DNA of 64,000 nucleotides from Weeksellaceae bacterium (GCA_019459455.1 JAIBEX010000014.1:124001-188000); one strand, 5' to 3'; numbered from the stretch's first letter, positions 56,271 through 64,000 are shown. A program made the numbers and translations. Notes: generated from the sequence alone by a model not told the origin.

Positions 56271-58310
56271 ATGAAAAGAACCAAAATTACGCTTCTTGTT
56301 CTCGCCACCGGACTGCTGTTTTCCTGCACGGTACAGCCAAATAGCAGTGGCACCGCCACTCCTCAGGAACAGACCGCCACGCAGGGACAGAACAGCATCG
56401 TCCGTTTTGCCGATATTGAGGTGCTGCGCTATGACGTGCCGGGTTGGGACAACCTGACGCTTAAAGAGAAAGAATATGTGTATTACCTCAGCCAGGCCGG
56501 CTATTCAGGCCGCGATATCACCGCGGACCAGAACTACAAAAACAACCTCACCATCCGCCGTGCCCTTGAGCACATTTACCAGAATTACAGCGGTAACAAA
56601 ACCACAGCGGACTGGCAGAATTTCGAAATCTACCTCAAACGGATCTGGTTTGCGAACGGCATTCACCACCACTACTCCAACGAAAAGATGAAGCCGGCTT
56701 TTTCGAGGGCCTATTTTGATCAGCTTTTAAAAGAGACCAACACCCCCCTGACCACCACCGTGGCCGATGTACTCTTTAACGATAAGGATAATAAAAAAGT
56801 AAACCTCGATCTGAGCAAGGGACTTCTGGAAGGTTCGGCCGTTAATTTCTACGGCGAAGGCGTCACGGCAGACGAAGCCCACGCGTTTTATGCCAACATG
56901 AAAAGCCCGGATCCACAGCGTAAACTTTCAACCGGACTCAACGCGAAGCTGGTGAAAGAAAACGGAAAACTGAAAGAAAAAGTCTGGAAAAGCGGCGGCA
57001 TGTACGGCGCGGCCATCGACCGGATTACCTACTGGCTCGAAAAAGCGCGTACGGTGACCGAAAACCAAAAGCAGGCAAACGCTTTGGCCTTACTGATCCG
57101 GTACTATAAAACCGGCGACCTTAAAACCTGGGACGATTACAACGTCGCGTGGGTGGGTGCCACCGAAGGCAATATCGATTATATCAACGGCTTTATCGAA
57201 GTGTACAGCGACCCGCTGGGCCACAAAGGCTCTTATGAAAGCATCGTGCAGATCAAAGACTTCGACATGTCCAAAAAGATGGAGGTGCTATCGAAGCAGG
57301 CACAGTGGTTTGAAGACAACACTCCCCTTCTGCCGCAACATAAGAAAAAGAATGTGGTTGGCGTTAGCTACAACACCGTAATCGTCGCTTCTGAATCCGG
57401 CGATGCCTCCCCAAGCACCCCCATTGGCGTTAACCTCCCAAATGCCGACTGGATCCGGGCTGAACACGGCTCCAAATCCATTTCGCTGGGTAACATCATC
57501 GATGCCTATAATAAAGCTGGCGGTTCGGGCCGCCTGAAGGAATTCGTAAATGACGACGAAGAACTCCGCCTGGCACAGAAATATGGCGATCTCGCGGGTA
57601 AACTGCACACTGCACTGCATGAGGTCATCGGTCATGCGTCGGGTCAGTTAAACCCGGGCGTGGGAACGCCGAAGGAAACGCTGAAAAGCTATGCTTCCAC
57701 CATGGAGGAAGGCCGCGCGGATCTTGTGGGACTCTACTTTCTCTACAACCCGAAACTGCAGGAACTCGGCCTTACCGATGACTGGAAAGGCGTTGGTAAA
57801 GCCGCGTACGACAACTACATCCGGAACGGACTCATGATGCAGCTCGTGCGGCTGGATCCCGGTGCCGATATCGAAGAATCGCACATGCGGAACCGCCAGT
57901 GGGTCAGCGCGTGGGTATTTGAAAAAGGTAAAAAGGACAATGTCATCGAAAAGGTGATACGCAAGGGGAAAACCTATTACAACATTACCGATTACGAAAA
58001 ACTTCACGGATTTTTCGGCCAGCTGCTGCGCGAAACCCAGCGCATCAAATCGGAAGGCGATTATAATGCCGCCAAAAACCTTGTCGAAAACTACGGCGTG
58101 AAGGTAGATCAGGCGATGCATAAAGAAGTGCTGGCGCGTAACGCCCAATATAAGGAGGCGCCGTACCGCGGTTTTGTGAATCCCTATATTACGCCCGTTA
58201 AAAACGCCGGCGGCCAGGTCACCGACTACGTATTACAATATCCCCGGACCTTTGCGGAGCAGATGCTGCGCTATTCGAAGGAATACGGTTTCCTGCCGGA
58301 TCAGAACTAA
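56271..58310 (+). CDS. Dipeptidyl peptidase III lipoprotein (M49 family)
   Basis: Zinc peptidase removing N-terminal dipeptides. The HEVIGH motif is at 450-455 and EEGRAD at 479-484, with the Zn ligands and catalytic Glu. ATG 56271 (MKRTKITLLVLATGLLFSC) gives a lipobox at LLFSC, so it is anchored outside the cytoplasm, unlike the cytosolic eukaryotic DPP III. 680 residues. An upstream ATG at 56208 is in frame but precedes the signal peptide by 21 residues. Confidence 0.94.
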   Translation: MKRTKITLLVLATGLLFSCTVQPNSSGTATPQEQTATQGQNSIVRFADIEVLRYDVPGWDNLTLKEKEYVYYLSQAGYSGRDITADQNYKNNLTIRRALEHIYQNYSGNKTTADWQNFEIYLKRIWFANGIHHHYSNEKMKPAFSRAYFDQLLKETNTPLTTTVADVLFNDKDNKKVNLDLSKGLLEGSAVNFYGEGVTADEAHAFYANMKSPDPQRKLSTGLNAKLVKENGKLKEKVWKSGGMYGAAIDRITYWLEKARTVTENQKQANALALLIRYYKTGDLKTWDDYNVAWVGATEGNIDYINGFIEVYSDPLGHKGSYESIVQIKDFDMSKKMEVLSKQAQWFEDNTPLLPQHKKKNVVGVSYNTVIVASESGDASPSTPIGVNLPNADWIRAEHGSKSISLGNIIDAYNKAGGSGRLKEFVNDDEELRLAQKYGDLAGKLHTALHEVIGHASGQLNPGVGTPKETLKSYASTMEEGRADLVGLYFLYNPKLQELGLTDDWKGVGKAAYDNYIRNGLMMQLVRLDPGADIEESHMRNRQWVSAWVFEKGKKDNVIEKVIRKGKTYYNITDYEKLHGFFGQLLRETQRIKSEGDYNAAKNLVENYGVKVDQAMHKEVLARNAQYKEAPYRGFVNPYITPVKNAGGQVTDYVLQYPRTFAEQMLRYSKEYGFLPDQN

Positions 58311-58440
58311 ACATAATCTTCCTACAGCAGCCGCCTCAACATGATGTTGGGGCGGTTTGGCTGCGGCTTCACTCAGCCACATGGTAGGACGTTGAAGGTG
58401 ATGCCAGGAGTTCTTTCGCATCGGGGCTGTTATTCGTATA

Positions 58441-58500
58441 CTCCGGCTCGAAGTGAGGAAATCGAAGATTCGGCGTAGCCACACTTCGCGCAGCTCGGAG
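58441..58500. repeat. REP hairpin, type B (long loop)
   Basis: CGAAGTG/CACTTCG stem (58449-58455 with 58482-58488) enclosing a 26-nt loop, AGGAAATCGAAGATTCGGCG then TAGCCA. The loop matches the loop of the type C element at 60235-60280 in 24 of 26 bases. Outer arms CTCCG/CGGAG also pair. Confidence 0.8.
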
Positions 58501-58561
58501 AAACTATTGCTATATCTGAACAACAAAGCCGGCCGATCGGCAGGCTTAACTTTCCTTGGTT

Positions 58562-58957
58562 TCATCCGTAATACCTGACTAAAAACACCCAGAAAAGGAT
58601 GCACAGTACTACAAAGCCTAATACGATTCTTTTGGATTCCCCAACGGTGTTCTTGTCTGCATAAAAACCGTTGATTTTTTCAACCATATCACCTTTACCT
58701 ACTACCCAAGAGGTTATATATATATGCATATAACAAAATAAAATTACTGATACATACATATAAGGCTTAAGATTTAATATTTTATCTAGCAAAATATAAG
58801 AAGGGAAATAAAATAACAAACCTATAACAAAGCCTAATGTGATATTTGCATTAATATTTTTATTATTACTATCTTTTACCAAAGAGTGTTCCTGTAAATA
58901 ACACTCATAATAAGCATATAGAAATGCAGATTTTAATTTAAAAATTATATTTTTCAT
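58562..58957 (-). CDS. Small membrane protein, unknown
   Basis: 131 residues, three hydrophobic segments (GFVIGLLFYFPSYIL, MYVSVILFCYMHIYI, VLGFVVLCILFWVFLV). AT-rich, between REP elements, so likely accessory. No family. Confidence 0.6.
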   Translation of the reverse strand: MKNIIFKLKSAFLYAYYECYLQEHSLVKDSNNKNINANITLGFVIGLLFYFPSYILLDKILNLKPYMYVSVILFCYMHIYITSWVVGKGDMVEKINGFYADKNTVGESKRIVLGFVVLCILFWVFLVRYYG

Positions 58958-58976
58958 TTAATCATAGGTCTAAATA

Positions 58977-59052
58977 ATCCCCCGCTGCCGCGCGAATCCT
59001 TTCGCGTGGCCACCATATAGTAAAACCGGTTACAAGTCAAATGTCCTAAATA
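58977..59052. repeat. REP unit A3 (short loop)
   Basis: Stem GCCGCGCGA/TCGCGTGGC (58987-58995 with 59002-59010), short loop. The tail encodes FRTFDL-stop on the minus strand (59030-59050), identical to the RAYT C-terminus at 59126. Direct dimer with A4, stems 75 bp apart. Confidence 0.9.
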
Positions 59053-59150
59053 CCCCCCGCTGCCGCGCGAAATCGAAGATTCGACGAAGTCAATCCTATC
59101 GCGTGGCCACCAATAGTAAAACCGGTTACAAATCAAATGTCCTAAATACA
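59053..59150. repeat. REP unit A4 (long loop), joined to the truncated RAYT
   Basis: Stem at 59062-59070 with 59099-59107, loop with the same GAAATCGAAGATTCGACGAA module as A2. Its tail is the 3' end of the RAYT gene itself, including codons FRTFDL and the stop at 59126. Confidence 0.9.
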
Positions 59151-59398
59151 ACTACATCATCCAACAGTCCTTTTTCATCCGCATAATCAACTGCACTGCT
59201 ATACCCGTAATCTTCTGCTCTGTAAACCAATCCCGCTTCAACAGGATTCTGATGCACATAATTGATTTTCTGCTTAATGACATGGTTGCTCCATAATTCG
59301 ATGGGTTTATTATCATGGTGCCAAAACTGATAATTCGTAACATTCGAACTCTTTTCTGCCTCTCTTCTAAATGCTTCCAATAAAAAATCTTTACGGCT
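59126..59398 (-). pseudogene. Truncated REP-associated tyrosine transposase (RAYT-1)
   Basis: Only the C-terminal part remains: SRKDFLLEAFRREAEKSS, then NYQFWHHDNKPIELWSNHVI and QNPVEAGLVYRAEDYGYSSA. Alignment with the complete RAYT-2 starts at its residue 99 or so, so the HUH-containing first half is missing. The break is immediately at a type C REP hairpin, suggesting replacement of the 5' half by the neighbouring REP array. The 3' end is also the tail of REP A. Confidence 0.85.
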
Positions 59399-59404
59399 TC
59401 TCGC

Positions 59405-59430
59405 TCAGCAAAGTCTCCTGACTTTGCGTT
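59405..59430. repeat. REP unit C, copy 1
   Basis: GCAAAGTC-TCCT-GACTTTGC (59408-59427). Preceded on the minus strand by codons QFFRFRNYEE and stop (59440-59472), a copy of the RAYT-2 C-terminus. Confidence 0.9.
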
Positions 59431-59477
59431 AAAAAATACTCATTCTTCATAATTACGAAATCTAAAAAATTGCCGCG

Positions 59478-59505
59478 CTCCGCAAAGTCTCCTGACTTTG
59501 CGCTA
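59478..59505. repeat. REP unit C, copy 2
   Basis: CGCAAAGTC-TCCT-GACTTTGCG (59481-59502). Preceded by codons FRNYEE and stop (59514-59534). Confidence 0.9.
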
Positions 59506-59540
59506 AAAAATATTCATTCTTCATAATTACGAAACCTCGC

Positions 59541-59566
59541 TCCGCAAAGTCTCCTGACTTTGCGCT
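59541..59566. repeat. REP unit C, copy 3 (adjacent to RAYT-2)
   Basis: GCAAAGTC-TCCT-GACTTTGC (59544-59563), 14 nt after the RAYT-2 stop codon. Stem-to-stem distances in the array are 74 and 62 bp. Confidence 0.9.
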
Positions 59567-59577
59567 TTAACAAAAAC

Positions 59578-60186
59578 TCATTCTTCATAATCACGAAATC
59601 TAAAAAATTGTGAAGTTTTTGAAGTGTCAATCACAGGATTGTCAGCAAGTTCTACATCGATAATTCCTTTGCCCAAAACGTAATTGGAAGCCGATGAATA
59701 GATAAAATGCTGTGGCTTTTCCACAAGGCCTGCACGCACAGGATTAAGATGAATATAATTGAGTTTGTCCCAAAGAAAATGAAGTGAATACACTTCCTCC
59801 GCATGATTTCCATATTGCCAAAACTGAAAATTTTTATTCCTTGAATGGCTTTCCGTCGCATTTCTAAAGCGTTCGAGCATCCATTCTCTGCGGCTTTCGG
59901 GTTCGTTTTGGATGGCATGCAAAATACGTGTTGCAGTAAATTTCTTAAAATCGCGGACAAGGTCTGACAGTTTTCCATCCTGCGACTGAATAATCAAATG
60001 AATATGATTGCTCATGATAACATAACCATAAAGGATCATCCCTTTATCCTGAATACAAAATTTCAGACAGTTGATGACAATATCCCGGTAACCAAGCCTG
60101 GTGAAAATATCAATCCAATCGACCACCGTACAAGTGATGAAATGCGCTTTGGTTTGGTCTCGGATCACGTATCCTTCTTTCATCAT
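59578..60186 (-). CDS. REP-associated tyrosine transposase (RAYT-2)
   Basis: Y1-type HUH single-strand transposase domain. YGYVIMSNHIHLII carries the HUH-like pair H61/H63. DFKKFTATRILHAIQ, WMLERFRNATESHSRNK, NYIHLNPVRAGLVEKP and FIYSSASNYVLGKG follow the RAYT order. The catalytic Tyr cannot be assigned with certainty. 202 residues, complete. It is flanked by type C REP hairpins on both sides (59405-59566 and 60235-60280), the arrangement expected for a RAYT and its cognate REPs. RAYTs cut and move REP hairpins, and are usually single-copy and domesticated. Confidence 0.92.
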   Translation of the reverse strand: MMKEGYVIRDQTKAHFITCTVVDWIDIFTRLGYRDIVINCLKFCIQDKGMILYGYVIMSNHIHLIIQSQDGKLSDLVRDFKKFTATRILHAIQNEPESRREWMLERFRNATESHSRNKNFQFWQYGNHAEEVYSLHFLWDKLNYIHLNPVRAGLVEKPQHFIYSSASNYVLGKGIIDVELADNPVIDTSKTSQFFRFRDYEE

Positions 60187-60234
60187 TTAAAGATAGGATT
60201 ATCTGGGACAATATTGTTAAATATGACCGACAGT

Positions 60235-60280
60235 GCTCAAAGTCAGGAAATCACAGATTCGGCGTAGCCAGACTTTGAGC
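60235..60280. repeat. REP hairpin, type C with long loop
   Basis: GCTCAAAGTC/GACTTTGAGC perfect 10-bp stem around a 26-nt loop (AGGAAATCACAGATTCGGCG then TAGCCA). 48 bp upstream of the RAYT-2 start codon. Confidence 0.9.
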
Positions 60281-60298
60281 AGCAGGTAATATACGCTC

Positions 60299-60323
60299 AA
60301 AAAAGGGCTATGACAGCAAGCCC
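60299..60323 (-). terminator. Terminator of the PLD gene
   Basis: Minus strand: GGGCT/AGCCC hairpin followed by six T; 13 nt after the stop codon. Confidence 0.75.
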
Positions 60324-60336
60324 TGCTTAAGTGTAA

Positions 60337-61983
60337 TTATTTGCGAATAATCTTTGACTGGTATTTTAAATCGCCCACGGAGATATTGATGAAGTAAAGC
60401 CCCTTTGGATAATTACTCAAATCAATTGAAGAATTCTGCATGTTGTTAAAGCCTTTCTCCAGAATTTTACTTCCTGCCACATTATAAACAGTAACCGTTC
60501 CTTTTAAACCACCAAGGCTGCCATCCACTTTAAAATAGACCGTACCGGCCGTTGGATTGGGATAAAGAATGATATTTTTCGTATTAGAAGCGAGCGCTGC
60601 CGTGGCTAAGGTGCCGCCCCCCTGAAGGTATAGATTGTGGAAAGCCTGATAAAACTGGTCGACCACCACAGGATCATGAATCATTAAAGTATTTTCGTCA
60701 TTCTTTGTTTCGGCAGATGTGCTCCAGTTATGTGATCCGGTTAAGACAATGGGATCGGAAGCAGCATTGAAATTATCAACCAGCATAAACTTGTGATGCA
60801 TAATTCCGGAGCCGGAATACTGCACCATTTTGCTTGCACCAATTGCACTTTGAAGGGCAGGGAAATCGTTACCGGTGGGATTCTGTGTATCAAATACGCC
60901 CTGAACCATATTTAGCCCGGAATTGTACTTATTTATCAGTGCATCCCTTATATCATCTCTTGTAATAAGCATTGTAGAAATCTCCAAATCACTGTTTGCT
61001 GAATTGATAACATTAATTATCTGAGCAGTCACGCCATCAGAAGGACTGAAATAATTTTTTACCACCTTGCCTCCAATCAAAAAAAGATGAGGGGTATTGT
61101 TTGTCTTGTAAGGGCCGAATTTGGCCATGGAAGCATTGGGAAGCAGGACTGATGAACCCCACATTTCCTCAAATTCCGTTCTGTATGCCTGCGCTAAAGC
61201 CTGATCCTGTATAACTATCGCGTGGTTTTTATCAGGACCGTCAATCTGAGCGGCAGTCCAGTTGGTTGAACCTGACCACACCCAGGGCATATTTGGATTA
61301 GCACTGTCTGCATCAAATACCACAAATTTATTGTGCATAATGCCATATTCTGAAAAAGTAGGACTTGGCAACACGGGGATTGCGGGATTAAGGAGCGGGA
61401 TCATCTGGCTGCCGGTACTGCCGTCATAAACCACCCTTACCCTTACCCCTCTGCCATAGGCATTGTTTATCGCACCTGCTATGCCAGTGGTGCCACTGGG
61501 CGAATAGCTGTTGTAAATGGCAATGTCAAGGGTACTCTGACAGGCATCGATATAGGTGATCAGCATGTCATCTAAGGTAGAGCCCAGATTTTGAGCCGGT
61601 TGATACTGCGCTACGGAAGTATTTACCGTATGATTGAAATAGACATTCATGACGCCGGTAGAAAGCGATTGGGCCGCAATGGACGCTGACATGAAATTTT
61701 TATATTGGGAATCAGCCAAAGAATACCGGAACGTAATAAACTCAGATGGGTCAACATCCGTAAGGATATAGGTATACTGTTTTGCACTGTCAATTCTTAC
61801 GTTTTTTTCAACAAGAGATTCTGAATTGAATGCGCTGAAGGAAACATTTTTATCAAACGATATTGCGATGTTATCCGGATGGTAGGTTACGGTATAATCG
61901 TTTTCCTTTATGGTTGTTTGGGAGAAAACAAGCGTAGAAAAAAAGCTGAATAAGCACAGAAAAAAGATGGTTTTTGAATTCAT
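60337..61983 (-). CDS. Secreted phospholipase D-like protein with T9SS sorting domain
   Basis: Two PLD half-sites: HNK at 217-219 with ACQSTLDIAIYNSY ahead and WSGSTNWT behind, and HHK at 396-398 with LTGSHNWS behind. Signal peptide ends FSQ. Residues about 470-548 form a T9SS type A C-terminal domain (ILYPNPTAGTVYFKVDG, YPKGLYFINISVGDLKYQSK), so it is exported through the Bacteroidetes type IX system to the surface or medium. Could cleave phospholipid or nucleic acid; the HKD order is fit for either. Neighbour of the RAYT region, not part of it. Confidence 0.92.
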   Translation of the reverse strand: MNSKTIFFLCLFSFFSTLVFSQTTIKENDYTVTYHPDNIAISFDKNVSFSAFNSESLVEKNVRIDSAKQYTYILTDVDPSEFITFRYSLADSQYKNFMSASIAAQSLSTGVMNVYFNHTVNTSVAQYQPAQNLGSTLDDMLITYIDACQSTLDIAIYNSYSPSGTTGIAGAINNAYGRGVRVRVVYDGSTGSQMIPLLNPAIPVLPSPTFSEYGIMHNKFVVFDADSANPNMPWVWSGSTNWTAAQIDGPDKNHAIVIQDQALAQAYRTEFEEMWGSSVLLPNASMAKFGPYKTNNTPHLFLIGGKVVKNYFSPSDGVTAQIINVINSANSDLEISTMLITRDDIRDALINKYNSGLNMVQGVFDTQNPTGNDFPALQSAIGASKMVQYSGSGIMHHKFMLVDNFNAASDPIVLTGSHNWSTSAETKNDENTLMIHDPVVVDQFYQAFHNLYLQGGGTLATAALASNTKNIILYPNPTAGTVYFKVDGSLGGLKGTVTVYNVAGSKILEKGFNNMQNSSIDLSNYPKGLYFINISVGDLKYQSKIIRK

Positions 61984-62428
61984 AAGTATCTTACCTCAAG
62001 GTGAAAATTTTGTCGGGCCAAAGATAGGTTGAACTTCCGCATTATCGCTGAAGTTTATCTATGATTTATGTTGCATTTACCTAATCACCCAAAGGTTATT
62101 CCCAAATACTGCTAACGCAACGGTCATCAGGGGGTGCGCAAAATGAGGAAATGGAAGATGCTCCGAAGTCAGACTTTACCAGGCGGAGGCCGCCATTACA
62201 TCCTTCGCGGGCCGCAGGCAATGGGTGTGGGAGTCGGTGAATTGTTGAGTTGTGAAAGCGGGACACTCCGCTGGCTGAGCAGGGAACCCTGGTGGCTGAG
62301 CGGAGCCGAAGCCAAAAACAGGAAAAACACCCTTTAAAAAACAGGAAAAACACCCATAATTATTTCAAAGGTTTGTTTTAATTTAGCTTTCCGATTTTGA
62401 AAAAACACAACCATTAAAACACAAAGCG
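61984..62428. other. Non-coding gap
   Basis: No gene. Holds the hairpin at 62293-62314 and a direct repeat AACAGGAAAAACACCC at about 62317 and 62340, 23 bp apart. The short frame at 62134-62337 is not protein-like. Confidence 0.5.
62293..62314. repeat. Palindromic element TGGCT...AGCCA
   Basis: TGGCT-GAGCGGAGCCGA-AGCCA. Similar TGGCTGAGCGNAGNCGAAGCCA elements are, as I recall, widely dispersed in flavobacterial genomes. A GGCTGAGC copy also precedes it. Confidence 0.5.
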
Positions 62429-62695
62429 ATGAAAACAAACGACTTCTCCCACCTCAACTACAGCGAAATGGAACATGAGTTCAGGAAAATCGCTGCTGCC
62501 TGTCCGGATATTTTCGACCTGCAGAAAACCGACATACTTCTGGACCAGGACATCTGCGATTATCTGAAGATCTCCGTCAGGACCCTTCGGAAATTCTGCC
62601 GCCAGAACAAAATCCATTACCTGCGCCTCGGCGGGCGGTATTACTACATCCGGCAGATCTTCGTGATGAACCTGATGAAAATCTGCAACGATTGA
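62429..62695 (+). CDS. HTH excisionase-like protein
   Basis: 88 residues. The C-terminal half has the MerR/excisionase-type HTH: LLDQDICDYLKISVRTLRKF, then KIHYLRLGGRYYYIRQ. Such proteins are common on mobile elements of Bacteroidetes, but no integrase is present here. Confidence 0.75.
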   Translation: MKTNDFSHLNYSEMEHEFRKIAAACPDIFDLQKTDILLDQDICDYLKISVRTLRKFCRQNKIHYLRLGGRYYYIRQIFVMNLMKICND

Positions 62696-62932
62696 ATCAA
62701 AGGACCGTTTGCCTGCGGCCCGCCCCTGCTACTCCCGGCAGCGAAGCAAAATACGCAGCCTATTCGTAATGAGCTTACAATACCTTTTGAGGCGAATGGG
62801 ACCATTATTCGCATATTAAATGGAATTTCCCTAAGAATATTGCAGTTTTTTACGCTAACTTGTATCACTTTAAAAAGCCTTACCGGAATCATTTAAAAAA
62901 AACAACCATAACCTAACCTTAAAAACCTGAAC

Positions 62933-63448
62933 ATGATTAAATTCAAACTATTGGCAATCCTGTTGGTGGCATGCACCTTCAACCTTTCTGCGCAAAGCAG
63001 ATCAGAAATTATTGCAGACATCAACGGCCTGCTTCAGAATGTGAAAAACGTACGCATAAAGACCAGCGACAGCCGGCCCACGCACATCACGCATCCCTAC
63101 ATCAGTTTTACCGAGCACAGCAGTAAAAAGGGGTGGGTTTCCTTTACCAGCGTAACCTCCTGGGGAGGCGATTATGCAGACCTTACCCTTACCTATTCCT
63201 TTGATCCGAAGAATATTGAAGAAGTAAGCCTGAACGATGAGCTGGACAAGGAACGGGGCAACAAAGCGTTTCTGTTCGCTCTCACCCTCGACGACAATGA
63301 AGTGGAGGTCACCAGTGTGCAGGACGGCACCACGAAGCACAACAAGGAAAACATGGTGGTCATGTATATCATGATGAAAGGCAGCGATGGCTATGAGATC
63401 TATGACGACCTGGAAGAGCTCTTTGCTGAACTTGCGAAAGCATCTTAA
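62933..63448 (+). CDS. Secreted hypothetical protein
   Basis: 171 residues, signal peptide (KLLAILLVACTFNLSAQ). Mature part with strands (HPYISFTEHSSKKGWVSF, DYADLTLTYSFD). No family. Its own transcript. Confidence 0.7.
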   Translation: MIKFKLLAILLVACTFNLSAQSRSEIIADINGLLQNVKNVRIKTSDSRPTHITHPYISFTEHSSKKGWVSFTSVTSWGGDYADLTLTYSFDPKNIEEVSLNDELDKERGNKAFLFALTLDDNEVEVTSVQDGTTKHNKENMVVMYIMMKGSDGYEIYDDLEELFAELAKAS

Positions 63449-63583
63449 CCTGTTTGCTTTTCCGCAGGGATCCGTGAACTCTAAGTACGGGACCGTATAA
63501 AAATTGATTATGCCGCACCATCACTTACGTGCGGGTTTTTAAGTCCGGACGGTAATGGCTGTAGAGAAACTCCCGGAAATTCC

Positions 63584-63862
63584 TCACATCATCTGCAAGA
63601 GCATAACCGCCATCCAGTGGGTGTACCGGTTATAAAGCAGTGCTTTCAGGGAATTGGGAATACCGTCATCCTCATTAAAAAGTGGCAGTACATCAGTTAC
63701 ATATTCCTGCATGCGCGGATGGTCATTACTTCTCTCCTCTTCATTTTCTGTCCACCGTTGCTCATACTCCCAGATCAGGCGTTGATTATTTGCGTTATCC
63801 AGCGGTTCGGTACCGGGGCCTTTGTAATAGCGGGTGAAGGTGTAAAGAGGGTTTGTACTCAT
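63584..63862 (-). CDS. Hypothetical protein
   Basis: 92 residues from ATG 63862 (MSTNPLYTFTRYYKG), preceded by an AGGAG ribosome-binding sequence. Charged, with WEYEQRWTENEEERSNDH; no family. The frame continues to 63973 but without a credible start. Confidence 0.6.
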   Translation of the reverse strand: MSTNPLYTFTRYYKGPGTEPLDNANNQRLIWEYEQRWTENEEERSNDHPRMQEYVTDVLPLFNEDDGIPNSLKALLYNRYTHWMAVMLLQMM

Positions 63863-64000
63863 GTTCTCCTGTCTTATAATCGTGCCTATAATACAGACAC
63901 GGGTGTCAGGCAAAGGAATAGTGAAGCGTTTTAAAAAAATAGACCCAGCAGGATTTTTAACAGATTTTAACATTTATCACAAATTTACAGGTGTTTTTTT

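Noticed and set aside
55845-59570. CRISPR array or IS terminal repeats
   Set aside because: Units are palindromes of variable spacing with RAYT genes next to them; REP is the better explanation. No inverted terminal repeats or target duplications were seen.
62134-62337. 67-codon frame near the TGGCT palindrome
   Set aside because: Made of palindrome and direct repeat sequence.

Overview
The window looks like a chromosomal segment of a Flavobacteriia member, most like the Chryseobacterium/Kaistella clade (Weeksellaceae). The grounds are the Bacteroidetes-type -7 box TAnnTTTG seen before many genes, a GLPGLI-family protein, a T9SS C-terminal sorting domain on a secreted phospholipase D-like protein, a CcoO-cytochrome c fusion, DUF6428 in an ars operon, and the gene order overall. 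Species assignment is inference; no rRNA is present. One RNA gene is certain (tRNA-Leu, anticodon CAG).

Layout. 1-1.4 kb: 3' part of a DNA polymerase III alpha subunit gene. 1.4-2.1 kb: non-coding, with phased short repeats. 2.1-7.5 kb: AT-richer defence-like block with a McrB-type AAA+ protein, a DUF2357/DUF524 McrC-type nuclease, and a CoiA-like nuclease apparently split from its Cys-rich C-terminal part. 7.5-12.9 kb: AlkD-like glycosylase, arginase-fold enzyme, small secreted and zinc-ribbon proteins, alpha/beta hydrolase. 13-17 kb: peroxide-stress block (nitroreductase-ohrR-ohr with an OhrR-type operator over the promoter, then katG). 17-23 kb: topB, L,D-transpeptidase, GLPGLI protein, alpha-toroid protein, SlyD-like PPIase. 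23-26.5 kb: secreted proteins including a three-copy tandem family. 26.6-33 kb: tRNA-Leu, a PAS/LuxR regulator facing a tiny lipoprotein gene across a 22-bp palindrome, DedA, SPFH and ankyrin proteins. 33.6-36.3 kb: DUF892 protein and katE. 36.5-40.9 kb: arsenic operon (arsR, DUF6428, arsC-type phosphatase, acr3) continuing into doxX and an amino-acid permease. 41-46.8 kb: candidate small RNA, YceI lipoprotein, and a cbb3-like oxidase operon with its Crp/Fnr regulator, which carries a frameshift. 47-51 kb: PLP gamma-lyase-like enzyme divergent from an Lrp regulator, methyltransferase, YdeI-like protein, TSUP exporter. 51-64 kb: secreted proteins, a YwqK-like repeat protein, a DPP III lipoprotein, and a REP/RAYT region.

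The most unusual structure is at 51-60.3 kb. Two REP-associated tyrosine transposase (RAYT) genes lie head-to-tail, one complete and one truncated, among at least eleven REP hairpins of three stem types. The repeated units do not contain only the hairpin. They also carry the last 6-10 codons and the stop codon of the cognate RAYT (FRTFDL-stop for one family, FRFRNYEE-stop for the other), so the arrays are tandem copies of the transposase 3' end plus hairpin. A 22-26 nt module recurs inside the loops of hairpins with unrelated stems.

Several regulatory circuits can be read directly. OhrR probably represses its own operon. A Crp/Fnr-type palindrome sits at about -42.5 of the oxidase operon. A shared promoter architecture (a 22-bp palindrome 44-45 bp upstream of an atypical -7 box) links two distant secreted-protein genes and lies beside the LuxR regulator. 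An Lrp-type palindrome lies in the 48.4-kb divergent promoter.
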